The notes: a model not told the origin generated them from the sequence alone. A stretch of DNA of 64,000 bases from PALSA-1006 sp963733265 (GCA_963733265.1 CAVTCF010000004.1:62001-126000); one strand, 5' to 3'. Counted from the first letter of the stretch, positions 25,708 through 35,653 are shown. Program-made: numbers and translations.

Positions 25708-26351
25708 GGCGCAGGAGCCTCTTGGGTTTCTTTTATCTCAGGTCGTATTGACCAACTGTATCTCTCTGACTCCAGATCCCAATCGTTATTTGTTAATGCA
25801 TTTACTTGCAGCGGTTTCGGCAGTTGCGAGGTATCCAGTCGCATTTGTGCATAACCCGTAAACTTGGCCTCGCTTCTTAGCAGTCTTGCCACATATCCGC
25901 TTCCACCTCCGAGTGCATCAATCGGCACCGGTGTAGATGATTGGTGACCCAATACGCTAAGAGCGCTCTCCAAATCTGCAAAACCTTGAAACAAGGTGCC
26001 ACGCGAAATTCTATATTGCTGAGTCAGTGCGTTATAGGACAGTTTGGTTTGTTGTTCTTTTTGGATTACTGATGAGTCGAACCAATACCAGCGTGAGCGT
26101 GTTACGGTTAATTCGCTCACAAAGTTGAGAGTTACGCCTCTCTTAAGCGCATCAGCTACTGTAGGCGGCAACGTGATTTTGAAATCGGCACGAATTTCAT
26201 ATCCTTCATCGGCCAGGTAGCTTCTTATTTTTGTTACGGTGATACCCTCTGCATTTGCGGCTGATGTGCAAACGCATAAACATAGCAGGGCTAGTTTGCT
26301 TAATAGCTTATGCTTAAGCTTGTTTTTGCAGCAACGCATAATAAAACCCAT
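25704..26351 (-). CDS. DUF4390 domain-containing exported protein
   Basis: A 215-residue protein with a basic start (RCCKNKLKHK) and a hydrophobic signal LLSKLALLCLCVCTSAANA, so it is secreted to the periplasm. The mature part has the beta-rich DUF4390 pattern (ITVTKIRSYLADEGYEIRADFKI; RWYWFD; QYRISRG). In betaproteobacteria this family sits, as here, between rsmB and the NtrY-like sensor, overlapping both, so it may influence sensing by the kinase. A second ATG lies four codons in (26339), and neither has a clear ribosome site. Confidence 0.8.
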   Translation of the reverse strand: MGFIMRCCKNKLKHKLLSKLALLCLCVCTSAANAEGITVTKIRSYLADEGYEIRADFKITLPPTVADALKRGVTLNFVSELTVTRSRWYWFDSSVIQKEQQTKLSYNALTQQYRISRGTLFQGFADLESALSVLGHQSSTPVPIDALGGGSGYVARLLRSEAKFTGYAQMRLDTSQLPKPLQVNALTNNDWDLESERYSWSIRPEIKETQEAPAP

Positions 26352-27585
26352 CGTGCTGGAGGTTTGGTAACAACTGTCCGTTATTCATATCATTTGCTAA
26401 AACGGTGTTTTGTTTCGCGTCTTCGTGGCGAAATATGAAATCTGCAATAACGCGCTGGTTTTCTCTCGAAAACACAGAGCATGTTGCATAGAGTAATTTA
26501 CCACCTCTTGCCAATAGCGGCCACACCGCTTCCAGTATTTGTTCTTGTTGATGCGCGAATCCCTCAATATCCGATGGTCTACGAAGCCATTTTATATCTG
26601 GATGGCGACGCACCACACCCGAGGCTGAACAGGGTACATCCGCTAAAATCCTGTCAAATGTGACGCCATCCCACCAGTCTTCAGGATGGGCCGCATCGCC
26701 GCAAATTAGTGCCGCGTTTAAATTTAGACGCTGAAGATTTTCTTGCACTCGATTCAAACGATGTTCGTCTTTATCCAAAGCCACCAGTTTGATGTTATGT
26801 AATTCCAGCAAATGCGCGCTTTTACCTCCGGGTGCCGCGCAAGCATCCAACACTCTCATTCCATCAGTTACATCAAGCAACTTTGCTGCATGCTGCGCTC
26901 CCGCGTCTTGCACTGATACCATACCATCAAAGAATCCGGGCAATTTGTCTACCATTACAGGACTATTTAACCATATCGCACTTGGCGAGATTATTTTCGC
27001 TTCCATACCGAGGGCTGTTAATTGCTCCATGTATTTTTCCGGCGACATAATTCTTTGGTTTACTCGTAATGTCATTGGTGGATGCAGATTTCCTGCATTC
27101 AAAACATCTGCTGCCTTGGCGTGATATTGATTCTTTATTAAGTCAATCCACCATTGGGGATACGAGTAATGTGCTTCTTCGTGCTTCGTGGCTATTTGCA
27201 ACAATTGTGTTTGTTTGCGCAGATAGTTTCTTAAAACTGCATTTATCAAGCCACCCGTGGCACCATTAATTTGTTTTGCTGCTCGCACTGCATTGTCGAC
27301 AACAGCATATTTTGCTGCCTTGCTGTACTGTAATTGAAAAAGAGCAACAAGCAGTAAGTCTTTAAGGCGTGAGTCTTGTACCGGTTTGTTCAAGAGATCA
27401 TTTTGTATTTTTATAAGCAGTCCGTAAAATCGTAATGTTCCGTAGCATATATCCTGCAAGGCACCTCGCTCCTGTGGTGAAAAGCAAGAATTCTTTTTCA
27501 GCGCTTCACTCAATGCTTGGTTTAAGTTTTTCCCTGCCAACACTTGACCTATAACTGATGCTGCTGTCAATTGAACAATGAACAT
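26314..27585 (-). CDS. rsmB: 16S rRNA (cytosine-967-C5)-methyltransferase
   Basis: Methylates C967 of 16S rRNA with S-adenosylmethionine. The 423-residue protein has an N-terminal NusB-like RNA-binding domain (about 1-135), then the Rossmann methyltransferase with LDACAAPGGKSAHLLE (about 240-255). The two catalytic Cys are in ADVPCSASGVVRRHPD and LLYATCSVF. Its ATG overlaps the fmt stop as TAATG at 27585, the usual fmt-rsmB coupling. Complete. Confidence 0.95.
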   Translation of the reverse strand: MFIVQLTAASVIGQVLAGKNLNQALSEALKKNSCFSPQERGALQDICYGTLRFYGLLIKIQNDLLNKPVQDSRLKDLLLVALFQLQYSKAAKYAVVDNAVRAAKQINGATGGLINAVLRNYLRKQTQLLQIATKHEEAHYSYPQWWIDLIKNQYHAKAADVLNAGNLHPPMTLRVNQRIMSPEKYMEQLTALGMEAKIISPSAIWLNSPVMVDKLPGFFDGMVSVQDAGAQHAAKLLDVTDGMRVLDACAAPGGKSAHLLELHNIKLVALDKDEHRLNRVQENLQRLNLNAALICGDAAHPEDWWDGVTFDRILADVPCSASGVVRRHPDIKWLRRPSDIEGFAHQQEQILEAVWPLLARGGKLLYATCSVFSRENQRVIADFIFRHEDAKQNTVLANDMNNGQLLPNLQHDGFYYALLQKQA

Positions 27586-28517
27586 TAATCAGAGATAAAG
27601 CGGTCTCCCGCTTTGATATTAAACCCTTGCACAAACTGGTCTGCCGATAATGCTTTTGCATTGGGCTTTTGCAGAACCTCAGCAGAAAGGCATCCTGTTC
27701 CACAGGCTATGATCAAACTATTTCTCTGTATTCTCAAAAGTTCTCCCGGTTCTCCCGTGGTTTCGTTTATTGCATTTGCCTTCCAAATTTTGATCTGTGT
27801 ATCGTTTATCTTTGTACTTGCCCCGGGAAAGGGATTGTAGCTACGTATGTTGCGTTCTATTTCAGTTGCCGGTAAATTCCAATTTATCTGGGACTCTTCT
27901 TTGGTCAGCTTTGCTGCATAGGTTGCATTTTTGTTATCTTGTTTAATCGGGTTTATTTTTCCCCGCTCCAGTTGGTCCAGTACTTCTATGACAGCTTCTG
28001 CGCCAATTGTTGCCAATTTATCATGCAGTGTCTCTGCGGTTTCTTTTTCTTCTATTTTGCACGTTCTTTTCAGCAGCATATCCCCGGTATCCAATCCTGC
28101 ATCCATTTGCATAATTGTAATTCCAGTTTCCTGATCGCCGGCTTGAATTGCCCTCTGAATTGGTGCGGCTCCCCGCCAACGAGGTAGCAAAGACGCGTGT
28201 ATATTTAAGCATCCCAAACGCGGTATTTTTAGTATCGCCTCTGGTAATATTAATCCATACGCGGCTACAATAATTACATCGGCGTTAAACTCTGATAATT
28301 GTTTTTGAATTTCAGCCGTTTTGAGCGTTGCAGGCTGCAATACTTCCAGTCCGTAGCGATTCGCCAATTCTTTTACCGGACTTTGCTTCAACTGCATACC
28401 TCGGCCTGACGGTCTGTCAGGTTGGGTTAGTACTGTAATCACGTCATATTTTTTGTTTAACAGCGCATCTAGTGCCTTTTCTGCAAAAATGGGGGTTCCT
28501 GCAAATATAATTTTCAA
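27585..28517 (-). CDS. fmt: Methionyl-tRNA formyltransferase
   Basis: Formylates initiator Met-tRNA using 10-formyltetrahydrofolate. The 310-residue protein starts MKIIFAGTPIFAEKALDAL and has the folate/catalytic segment NIHASLLPRWRGAAPIQRAI with the conserved Asn-His (about 107-109), and ITIMQMDAGLDTGDML. It lies 10 bp after def and is coupled to rsmB downstream, so def-fmt-rsmB forms one translation-related operon. Confidence 0.96.
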   Translation of the reverse strand: MKIIFAGTPIFAEKALDALLNKKYDVITVLTQPDRPSGRGMQLKQSPVKELANRYGLEVLQPATLKTAEIQKQLSEFNADVIIVAAYGLILPEAILKIPRLGCLNIHASLLPRWRGAAPIQRAIQAGDQETGITIMQMDAGLDTGDMLLKRTCKIEEKETAETLHDKLATIGAEAVIEVLDQLERGKINPIKQDNKNATYAAKLTKEESQINWNLPATEIERNIRSYNPFPGASTKINDTQIKIWKANAINETTGEPGELLRIQRNSLIIACGTGCLSAEVLQKPNAKALSADQFVQGFNIKAGDRFISD

Positions 28518-28527
28518 GATTCTTCCT

Positions 28528-29031
28528 TCAGAAAGTTTCGCGGAGTCGTTTTTTTAATTTTGCACGAATTCGCATTTGTTTAAGATGTGACAAGCGCTCA
28601 ACAAAAACCTTTCCTTTAAGATGGTCCATCTCGTGTTGGATGCAAACCGATAGTATTCCTTCGGCTTTCATCTTGAATTTTTCACCTTTTGCATTTTGAG
28701 CGCGAACTTCAATTCTTTCTGCCCGTTCGACTTTGTCGTAAATTCCCGGGACAGACAGGCAACCTTCCTCGCATTTGCTCTCACCTTCTGAAAAGATTAT
28801 TTCCGGATTAATGAGAACCAGTAAATCATTATGCGTTTCAGATATGTCGATTACAATTACTTGCAGGTGAACATCCACCTGAGTGGCTGCCAGCCCAATA
28901 CCCGGGGCTGCGTACATCGTTTCCGCCATGTCTTCTATCAGCTTCTGTGTTGTTTCTGTAATAGATTCGACCTTTTTTGCAACTTTGTGCAATCGTTCGT
29001 CCGGGTACTGAAGAATTGGAATAATCGACAT
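28528..29031 (-). CDS. def: Peptide deformylase
   Basis: Removes the formyl group from new polypeptides. The 167-residue metalloenzyme has all three motifs: GIGLAATQ (motif 1), EEGCLSVPG (motif 2, metal Cys) and QHEMDHLKG (motif 3, HExxH type). It is the first gene of the def-fmt-rsmB-DUF4390-ntrYX run. It is divergent from the LysM gene, with an 89-bp shared promoter region. Confidence 0.96.
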   Translation of the reverse strand: MSIIPILQYPDERLHKVAKKVESITETTQKLIEDMAETMYAAPGIGLAATQVDVHLQVIVIDISETHNDLLVLINPEIIFSEGESKCEEGCLSVPGIYDKVERAERIEVRAQNAKGEKFKMKAEGILSVCIQHEMDHLKGKVFVERLSHLKQMRIRAKLKKRLRETF

Positions 29032-29120
29032 ATAGGCTTGCTAATTTAAGTAACTAGATGCAGAATTTAAACGGGCGTGCGACTATAGTGTTGCACTTGG
29101 TTAAAATTGTTGGGGATTTC

Positions 29121-30209
29121 ATGCGCAAGATTATATCGCTGATTTGTGTTGTGTTGCCTATTCTAGCTTTTGCCGATTCCCTAGAGATTAAAGAAAATGC
29201 TCCGGATCGTCATGTTGTTGTCAAAGGTGACACGTTATGGGATATTTCCGCTACCTTTTTCAAAGATCCTTGGAAATGGCCTCAAATATGGGGCCTTAAC
29301 AAAGATACAATCAAGAATCCACATTGGATATATCCAGGTGATATTGTTTACCTCGATAGGAATTCTGGCACATTACAAGTAGGGGAGACGCCTGTTTCCG
29401 CTGAAAGTGGCGCAAGCGTAAATGCATCTGATTCCGTAAGAGCCATGGCATCAGATTCTAATAATAACCTTGTTAAGCTCTCCCCTCGCGCACGCGAAGT
29501 TCGCAGCGAACTGGACTCAATTCCTATTATTCCTTATGATGCAATCGCACCTTTTCTTTCCAAACCCCTCGTTATTGACGATACGGTCTTAAGTGGTGCG
29601 CCCAAACTGGTTGGGACATATGAACATCGCGTGCTATTGGGATCAAACGATGTTGCTTACGTTAGCAACATGCCCGTCGACAAGGGCATTCAATGGCAAA
29701 TTTATCGACTCGGCAAAGACTTTGTTGATCCCGACACCAAAGAATTTTTAGGACACGAGGTGAATTATTTGGGTGACGCAATTGTTGAAAAATTTGCGAA
29801 TATAAGCGAATTGCGTATCACCAAGGCTGTTTCAGAAATTGCAATTAACGATTATTTTACTCAATCTTCTCAAGCTTTTGCTAGCAATTTTGAACCCCAT
29901 GCTCCTTCTTCTCATATCGTCTCCAAAGTTATTTCTATTTATGGAGGCGTTGGCCAGGCCGGACAAAATGCGATAATTACTTTGAATAAGGGTTCTCGCG
30001 ACGGGCTTGAAAACGGTCATGTGTTAGCCTTATATCAAAAGGGGGATGTATTAAAAGGCGGAACATTCTTCAAGCCAAGAGACATCACTCTTCCTAATGT
30101 TCGTTATGGTCTGATTTTTGTCTTTCGAACCTTTCAGAAAGTTTCTTACGCTTTAGTTCTGCAAACACGTTTGCCGGTAGACTTATTGGACACGGCTCAA
30201 ACCCCTTAA
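29121..30209 (+). CDS. LysM domain exported protein
   Basis: A 362-residue protein starting MRKIISLICVVLPILAFA, a cleavable signal peptide. A GGGGA ribosome site supports this ATG over one 63 bp upstream. A LysM peptidoglycan-binding module (about 33-80, HVVVKGDTLWDISATFFKDPWKWPQIW region) follows. The remaining 280 residues match the betaproteobacterial LysM proteins encoded next to dprA and are probably periplasmic. dprA starts on the base after the stop codon, so the two are co-transcribed. Its exact role is unknown; cell-wall binding is supported by the domain. Confidence 0.88.
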   Translation: MRKIISLICVVLPILAFADSLEIKENAPDRHVVVKGDTLWDISATFFKDPWKWPQIWGLNKDTIKNPHWIYPGDIVYLDRNSGTLQVGETPVSAESGASVNASDSVRAMASDSNNNLVKLSPRAREVRSELDSIPIIPYDAIAPFLSKPLVIDDTVLSGAPKLVGTYEHRVLLGSNDVAYVSNMPVDKGIQWQIYRLGKDFVDPDTKEFLGHEVNYLGDAIVEKFANISELRITKAVSEIAINDYFTQSSQAFASNFEPHAPSSHIVSKVISIYGGVGQAGQNAIITLNKGSRDGLENGHVLALYQKGDVLKGGTFFKPRDITLPNVRYGLIFVFRTFQKVSYALVLQTRLPVDLLDTAQTP

Positions 30210-31283
30210 ATGTCTTCTGACAGTGCGTTGGGTTATTGGCTCACACTAAGCCAAATTCCCGGTCTTGGCAATGAGGGCTTGCGGCGCTTGTTGCAGTATT
30301 TTGGCACGCCGGAAAATGTGTTTCTTGCTCCTATTCCTGAATTAGGTCGTGTCGTTAAGTCTAATGTTGCCCATTCTATTAGCCTAGGTCTTAATTCAGA
30401 AATTCTCGCTCGCACTGAAACTTGGTTATCTGATTCTATTAATCATGTACTTACTATTGCTGACCAGAATTATCCCCGGGCTTTACTCAATATTTCTGAT
30501 CCCCCTTTTTTGCTTTTTGTGAAAGGCAATACCGAACTGCTCAATCATTCCTGTTTATCCATCGTAGGAAGTCGAAATGCCTCACCACAAGGGATTAGAA
30601 ATGCAGAGTCATTCGCCTTGGCTGCTAGTAACGCAGGATTATGTATTGTTAGTGGAATGGCGCAGGGCATTGATGCTGCCGCGCATTTAGGCGGTCTACG
30701 CGGCAAAGCATCGAGCATAGCCATAGTCGGTACAGGTTTGGATAAAGTCTATCCCTCTGCAAATATAAAATTGGCACACCAGCTTTCTCAAGAAGGGGCT
30801 ATTGTTTCCGAGTTCCCTCTTGGTACGCCGCCCTTACCTGCTAACTTTCCCCGTCGTAACCGCATTATTAGCGGATTAAGTTTGGGTTGTTTAGTTGTTG
30901 AAGCCTCTTTGCAAAGTGGCTCTTTGATCACAGCTCGCATGGCCCTGGAGCAAGGGCGGGATGTTTTTGCTATTCCGGGCTCGATTCACTCTCCCCAGTC
31001 CAAGGGCTGTCATTTTTTAATTAAGCAGGGAGGAAAACTGGTAGAGAGCATTCAGGACATTCTGGATGATTTTGGAAATTCTTTTTCCGGCGTTTCTCCT
31101 GTTCAAATTCCCCAAGTTGAGCACGCTATTTTCGACTATTTAAACTTTGATCCTATTGACTTAAGTACATTATCTAATCGGAGTGGCTTGACGATAGCGT
31201 CACTATCCGCCATTCTGTTACAACTTGAATTAGACGGGTTTATTAGTGTTTTACCCGGTGGCCTATATCAACGTATTGTTTAA
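30210..31283 (+). CDS. dprA: DNA-processing protein DprA
   Basis: Binds incoming single-stranded DNA and loads RecA during natural transformation. The 357-residue protein has an N-terminal SAM-like region, the Rossmann-like DNA_processg_A domain (SIVGSRNASPQG, VSGMAQGIDAAAH, VGTGLDKVYP, NFPRRNRIISGLS) and a C-terminal winged-helix domain (about 300-355). It is intact. smg follows 18 bp downstream. Confidence 0.95.
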   Translation: MSSDSALGYWLTLSQIPGLGNEGLRRLLQYFGTPENVFLAPIPELGRVVKSNVAHSISLGLNSEILARTETWLSDSINHVLTIADQNYPRALLNISDPPFLLFVKGNTELLNHSCLSIVGSRNASPQGIRNAESFALAASNAGLCIVSGMAQGIDAAAHLGGLRGKASSIAIVGTGLDKVYPSANIKLAHQLSQEGAIVSEFPLGTPPLPANFPRRNRIISGLSLGCLVVEASLQSGSLITARMALEQGRDVFAIPGSIHSPQSKGCHFLIKQGGKLVESIQDILDDFGNSFSGVSPVQIPQVEHAIFDYLNFDPIDLSTLSNRSGLTIASLSAILLQLELDGFISVLPGGLYQRIV

Positions 31284-31301
31284 TCAGATAATAAGGGCCA
31301 A

Positions 31302-31757
31302 ATGTTCGATATTATTGTATATTTATTTGAAAGTTATTTTGACACCGGCAGCTATCCTGAGCCTGACAAACTTGCCGTTAAACTAAGTGCGGCTGGTTTT
31401 GAAGAGGCTGAGATTAGTCAGGCGGTTTCTTGGCTTTCTGGACTTCGTCAGTTGTCTATTGACGATTATCCTTCAGCGATAAATCAAGCCGGTCCCAGAT
31501 GTTTTGCAGAACTGGAGCGTGAGCGAATTAGTCTTGATGGTTTGCTTTTTATATCTTTTTGGGAACAGAATAAAATTATTTCCCCTGTTATTCGGGAAAT
31601 GATTATTGATCGTGCTTTGGCATTCGGTTTTAATGGTTTGGGTTTGGATAAAATTAAGTTGATTGCGCTGATGGTACTGTGGAACCAGCAAGAAGATTTG
31701 GATCCAATGATCATTGAGGATCTTCTGACGCCTAATAATTCTATTCAACTGCATTAG
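31302..31757 (+). CDS. smg: Smg family protein (DUF494)
   Basis: A 151-residue small acidic cytoplasmic protein beginning MFDIIVYLFESYFD, matching the Smg family that lies between dprA and topA in many beta- and gammaproteobacteria. The family has no established enzymatic function; helical content is high and no catalytic motif is seen. topA starts 23 bp downstream. Confidence 0.9.
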   Translation: MFDIIVYLFESYFDTGSYPEPDKLAVKLSAAGFEEAEISQAVSWLSGLRQLSIDDYPSAINQAGPRCFAELERERISLDGLLFISFWEQNKIISPVIREMIIDRALAFGFNGLGLDKIKLIALMVLWNQQEDLDPMIIEDLLTPNNSIQLH

Positions 31758-31780
31758 TATTCTCAGGGTCTTTATTCTGT

Positions 31781-34411
31781 ATGTCTAAAAATTTGTTGAT
31801 CGTCGAATCACCGGCAAAAGCAAAAACGCTTAAAAAATATCTTGGGAAAGATTTTGAAGTTCTTGCTTCTTACGGGCACGTGCGCGATCTCGTGCCGAAA
31901 AATGGTGCTGTAGACACTGAAAATAACTACGCGATGAACTACGAAACCATTGCGCGCAATAGCAAACACATGGATGCCATCGCCAAGGCGGCGGCAGATG
32001 CCGACAATATTCTGCTAGCGCCCGACCCGGATAGAGAAGGGGAGGCGATTGCCTGGCATATTTCTGAGCTGCTTAAAACCAAGCGCGCGCTCAAAGGCAA
32101 GAAGATGCAGCGCGTGGTGTTCTATGAAATTACTCAATCTGCGGTGCAAGAAGCAGTTGCACATCCGCGTGAAATTGCCATGCCGCTGGTTAATGCACAA
32201 CAAGCTCGTCGCGCATTGGATTATCTGGTTGGTTTTAATCTTTCCCCGCTGTTGTGGCGCAAGATCCGTCCCGGACTTTCGGCTGGACGCGTGCAAAGCC
32301 CAGCGCTGCGACTCATTGTCGAGCGCGAATTAGAGATAGAAAAATTTAAGAGCCAGGAATATTGGAGCGTGCATCTGGATACCCAGAAGAACAGCACACC
32401 GTTCAAGGCTAAACTTTTCCAATATCAAGGCAATAAGCTTGAGCAGCTCAGTATCGGCAGCCAAAAAGAATACGATGCTATCTATGCCAAACTGGCTGAC
32501 GCCAAGTTACCGCCAAAAGTAGTTCGCGTTGAGAAAAAAGCCAAGCAACGCAGCCCTGCCGCACCCTTTACTACCTCGACTTTACAACAAGAAGCCGTAC
32601 GCAAACTGGGTATGACTTCCGACCGTACCATGCGTACGGCGCAATCGCTGTATGAAGGCGTGGATATCGGCGGTCAAACCATCGGTTTGATTTCCTATAT
32701 GCGTACCGACTCGGTTTCGCTGGCGAATGAAGCGGTCGCTGAGATTCGCGGCTACATTAGTGATAATTTCTCTGCCGATTATTTGCCGGCCAAACAACCG
32801 GCCTACAAGAGTAAGACCAAAAATGCGCAAGAGTCGCATGAAGCGATTCGTCCGACCTCGATCTTGCGTACCCCTGATAGTGTGCGCGAACATCTCAATA
32901 TAGACCAGATGCGTTTATATGAAATGATCTGGAAACGCACGCTGGCGTGCCAAATGTCACCCGCGCGTTTTGACACGGTGAGCGTGGATATTCGTTTGAG
33001 TAGTGATGACACACTGTTCCGCGCATCCGGACAAACGCTGGTATTCCCGGGTTTCATCGGCGTTTACATGGAAGATGTGGATGATGCGGAAGAAGAGGAT
33101 AGCGCCAAGTTGCCGCCGCTGTCCGAGGGTGATTTGTTGCCCGTCGATAAGCTATACGGCGAACAACATTTCACCCAGCCACCACCGCGCTTTTCCGAAG
33201 CCAGCCTGGTAAAGTCTTTGGAAGAATACGGCATTGGACGGCCATCCACTTACGCGACGATTATCTCCACGTTACAAGCCCGCGAATATGCCACGCTCGA
33301 CAAGAAACGGTTTATGCCCACCGACGTGGGTCGCGTGGTGATCAAGTTTCTCACCGAGCACTTTACGCGCTATGTGGATTACGGCTTTACCGCAAACCTT
33401 GAAGATGAATTGGATGCCGTTTCCGAAGGCAAGCTCGACTGGATTCCCGTGTTGGACGGTTTTTGGCAAGGTTTCAACAAGCTGTTAGTTGATAAAAAAG
33501 ACGTTGATCGCCCCGGCACTGAAATTCTGGAAGAAGCCTGTCCAAAATGCGGCAAGCCTTTATCCAAGCGACTCGGCAAGCGCGGCAGCTTCATCGGTTG
33601 CACCGGATACCCCGAGTGCGATTACACGCGTAGCCTCGACGGAGAAGAAGATACTGGCGAAGTTCGCAAAGAGCTTGGCTCACATCCGGAAACCGGGCAG
33701 TTAGTCCTATTGCTGCGCGGCCCCTACGGTTACTACACTCAACTCGGTGAAGCAGAGGAGGGGGCTAAGACTAAGCCGAAGCGCGTATCCTGGCCAAAAG
33801 AATTGCCTCTTGAGCAAGCCGATCTTGCTACCGCCTTAAAGTTGCTGTCACTGCCGCGCGAACTTGGCGCGCACCCCGAGGGCGGCAAGAAGGTTATTGT
33901 TAACATCGGCCGTTTCGGGCCATACATTGGGCATGACGGTAAATTTAAATCTATACCGCGAGGCGAAAGCATCTTTGATATCAGCCTTGAGCGTGCAGTT
34001 GAGCTACTGGCACAAGCAAAAACCGGCGGCAATACGGTATTGCGCGTACTGGGCGAGCATCCGCAAGACAAGGCCGTCATTGACGTTTGCAGCGGTCGTT
34101 ACGGCCCCTATGTGCGTCACGACAAAATCAACGCAACCCTGCCGAAAGACACTTCGCCCGAGCTAATTACGCTGGAGGAAGCGCTTGAGCTGATCGCGGC
34201 AAAAGCGGCGAAGGGCCCATCAGGAAAAGTTAAAGCAACCAGGAAACCGGCTGCCAAAGCGAAAACAGCGAAGCCCAAGGCAAAGGCCAAAGCAACTACC
34301 ACTAAAACAGCAACTGCCAAAACAAAGGTCGCGGTTAAAGAAAAAGTAGCCAAACCGGCGGTTAAAAAGACGGTAAAAAAAGTGGCTAAAACTACAAAGA
34401 AAAGTGCCTAA
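31781..34411 (+). CDS. topA: DNA topoisomerase I
   Basis: Relaxes negative supercoils. The 876-residue type IA enzyme has the Toprim domain at the N-terminus (LIVESPAKAKTLKKYLG; DPDREGEAIAW), the active-site Tyr306 in GLISYMRTDSV, and a C4 zinc ribbon near residues 586-615 (CPKCGKPL...CTGYPEC). Topo C-terminal repeats follow, then a tail of about 70 residues made almost only of Lys, Ala, Thr, Val and Pro. The tail resembles histone H1 and probably binds DNA non-specifically. The GC content of this gene looks higher than its flanks. It ends 142 bp before the broken DUF2971 gene on the other strand. Confidence 0.96.
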   Translation: MSKNLLIVESPAKAKTLKKYLGKDFEVLASYGHVRDLVPKNGAVDTENNYAMNYETIARNSKHMDAIAKAAADADNILLAPDPDREGEAIAWHISELLKTKRALKGKKMQRVVFYEITQSAVQEAVAHPREIAMPLVNAQQARRALDYLVGFNLSPLLWRKIRPGLSAGRVQSPALRLIVERELEIEKFKSQEYWSVHLDTQKNSTPFKAKLFQYQGNKLEQLSIGSQKEYDAIYAKLADAKLPPKVVRVEKKAKQRSPAAPFTTSTLQQEAVRKLGMTSDRTMRTAQSLYEGVDIGGQTIGLISYMRTDSVSLANEAVAEIRGYISDNFSADYLPAKQPAYKSKTKNAQESHEAIRPTSILRTPDSVREHLNIDQMRLYEMIWKRTLACQMSPARFDTVSVDIRLSSDDTLFRASGQTLVFPGFIGVYMEDVDDAEEEDSAKLPPLSEGDLLPVDKLYGEQHFTQPPPRFSEASLVKSLEEYGIGRPSTYATIISTLQAREYATLDKKRFMPTDVGRVVIKFLTEHFTRYVDYGFTANLEDELDAVSEGKLDWIPVLDGFWQGFNKLLVDKKDVDRPGTEILEEACPKCGKPLSKRLGKRGSFIGCTGYPECDYTRSLDGEEDTGEVRKELGSHPETGQLVLLLRGPYGYYTQLGEAEEGAKTKPKRVSWPKELPLEQADLATALKLLSLPRELGAHPEGGKKVIVNIGRFGPYIGHDGKFKSIPRGESIFDISLERAVELLAQAKTGGNTVLRVLGEHPQDKAVIDVCSGRYGPYVRHDKINATLPKDTSPELITLEEALELIAAKAAKGPSGKVKATRKPAAKAKTAKPKAKAKATTTKTATAKTKVAVKEKVAKPAVKKTVKKVAKTTKKSA

Positions 34412-34553
34412 TTTTTTGAGGATCCGTAATTTTAGTTAACTTTAGATTGCATCTCAAACCGACCCGAGACCGTCGTTCAATTTTATACTTGGTGCTACCG
34501 AAGAGATGATTCTAAGTGATGGGAAGCAGGCTATTTCACCTGATAAGCAGCTG

Positions 34554-35653
34554 TCACGCCTCCGGAAACTTAGTTAGAAATGATGGAACGACTTCAACGT
34601 TAGTTAAACCATACTTTTCTAAAGTCGTGCGTACGGTTGTCTCAAACCATTTATCAGCTTGTGGCCCAATGTATATTTTTGATATTAAGTTGTTCAAAAC
34701 TATTGGAACGCAGACGCCAGGACTTAGCTTATTAACTTCCCCCTCATTCAGATTTATGGGACTTATGTGGGGCTCAGCATCTGGGAACAATCGAGTTTCT
34801 CCATCATCCGTGATAATGCACCTAAGCTCCCTCTCAGACTCATAAAATTTTGCCTTCTGGAGCCATACTCTAAAATAATTATCTGGATTAATGCTAATGG
34901 AATCGGGGGCCGAATGTGCGTGGACTGGGTGGCCGAATGACCGTGGAATACGCAGATTAATTTCATCGAATTGATGATCTATATACTCAACCTCTCCCAT
35001 ATATACATCATAGTCTGAATATGCCCCATAACTGTTTATTAGTCTATTAACTGTGGATTTTATAGCGACACAATTGTTTGTTTTTCCATAAACCTTCCAC
35101 ATTGCATTCGACTCATGTTCCCCAAGATTCCAACAGTGATTAGGGTGTTGTACAGGACTGATCTTTCAATTGCGCCATGTGAACGAATAAATTCTTCTTT
35201 TTTCTCTGGTGGTATATTAATGTTTGTGCCATATAGTTTCTTAAGGAGCACGTCACTATCCATGTTTGTATTTGGCAGTGGCAGTCGGCCTTCGTATGGC
35301 TCGTTTTTCTGAAAAATGTGACCGCGAGAAAACCATAGTGCTTGTGTATTAAGAAGAGAGATAAATTGGTCGAAGTTCATGTAGCGCCAGACACTTGTCT
35401 CTTTATTTTGGGGCACTTTAAATAATGGATGATCTTGAAATGCCATTGTTGATGCATCCGATGCTCGTTTAGATGGAGGCGGTTCAATGTTGTGACCATC
35501 GCTTTGCCATTCTTGAATAATTTGATACTGTTCTGGGGAAATTAGTCCTGAATATTGTGATCCATTTTTCATAAAGACATGAGTGACTTCAAATTTTCTA
35601 CCTCGATAGGACCTCGTGTTTTGCACTCTTACTATATCGTCCTTGGTGAACAT
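34554..35653 (-). pseudogene. DUF2971 family gene broken by a frameshift and a 62-bp insertion
   Basis: Two overlapping frames read as one DUF2971 protein. The N-terminal part (35653 to about 35150) starts MFTKDDIVRVQNTRSY and includes WRYMNFDQFISLLNTQALWFSR. The C-terminal part continues in another frame as CWNLGEHESNAMWKVYGKT, the family's C-W...E-S..M-W core. One base appears missing near 35150 (TCACTGTTGG instead of a codon-complete version). A 62-bp insertion (34893-34954) with a 7-bp duplication adds exactly 23 codons in frame. The frameshift alone breaks the gene. A sequencing error is possible but the insertion is real in any case. Confidence 0.75.
34893..34954 (+). mobile_element. 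62-bp insertion unit, copy 2
   Basis: Identical to 15459-15520. It is flanked by GATTAAT direct repeats (34886-34892 and 34955-34961). Removing the unit and one repeat restores an uninterrupted DUF2971 segment (FDEINPDNYFRVW), which shows that it was inserted. Confidence 0.8.
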
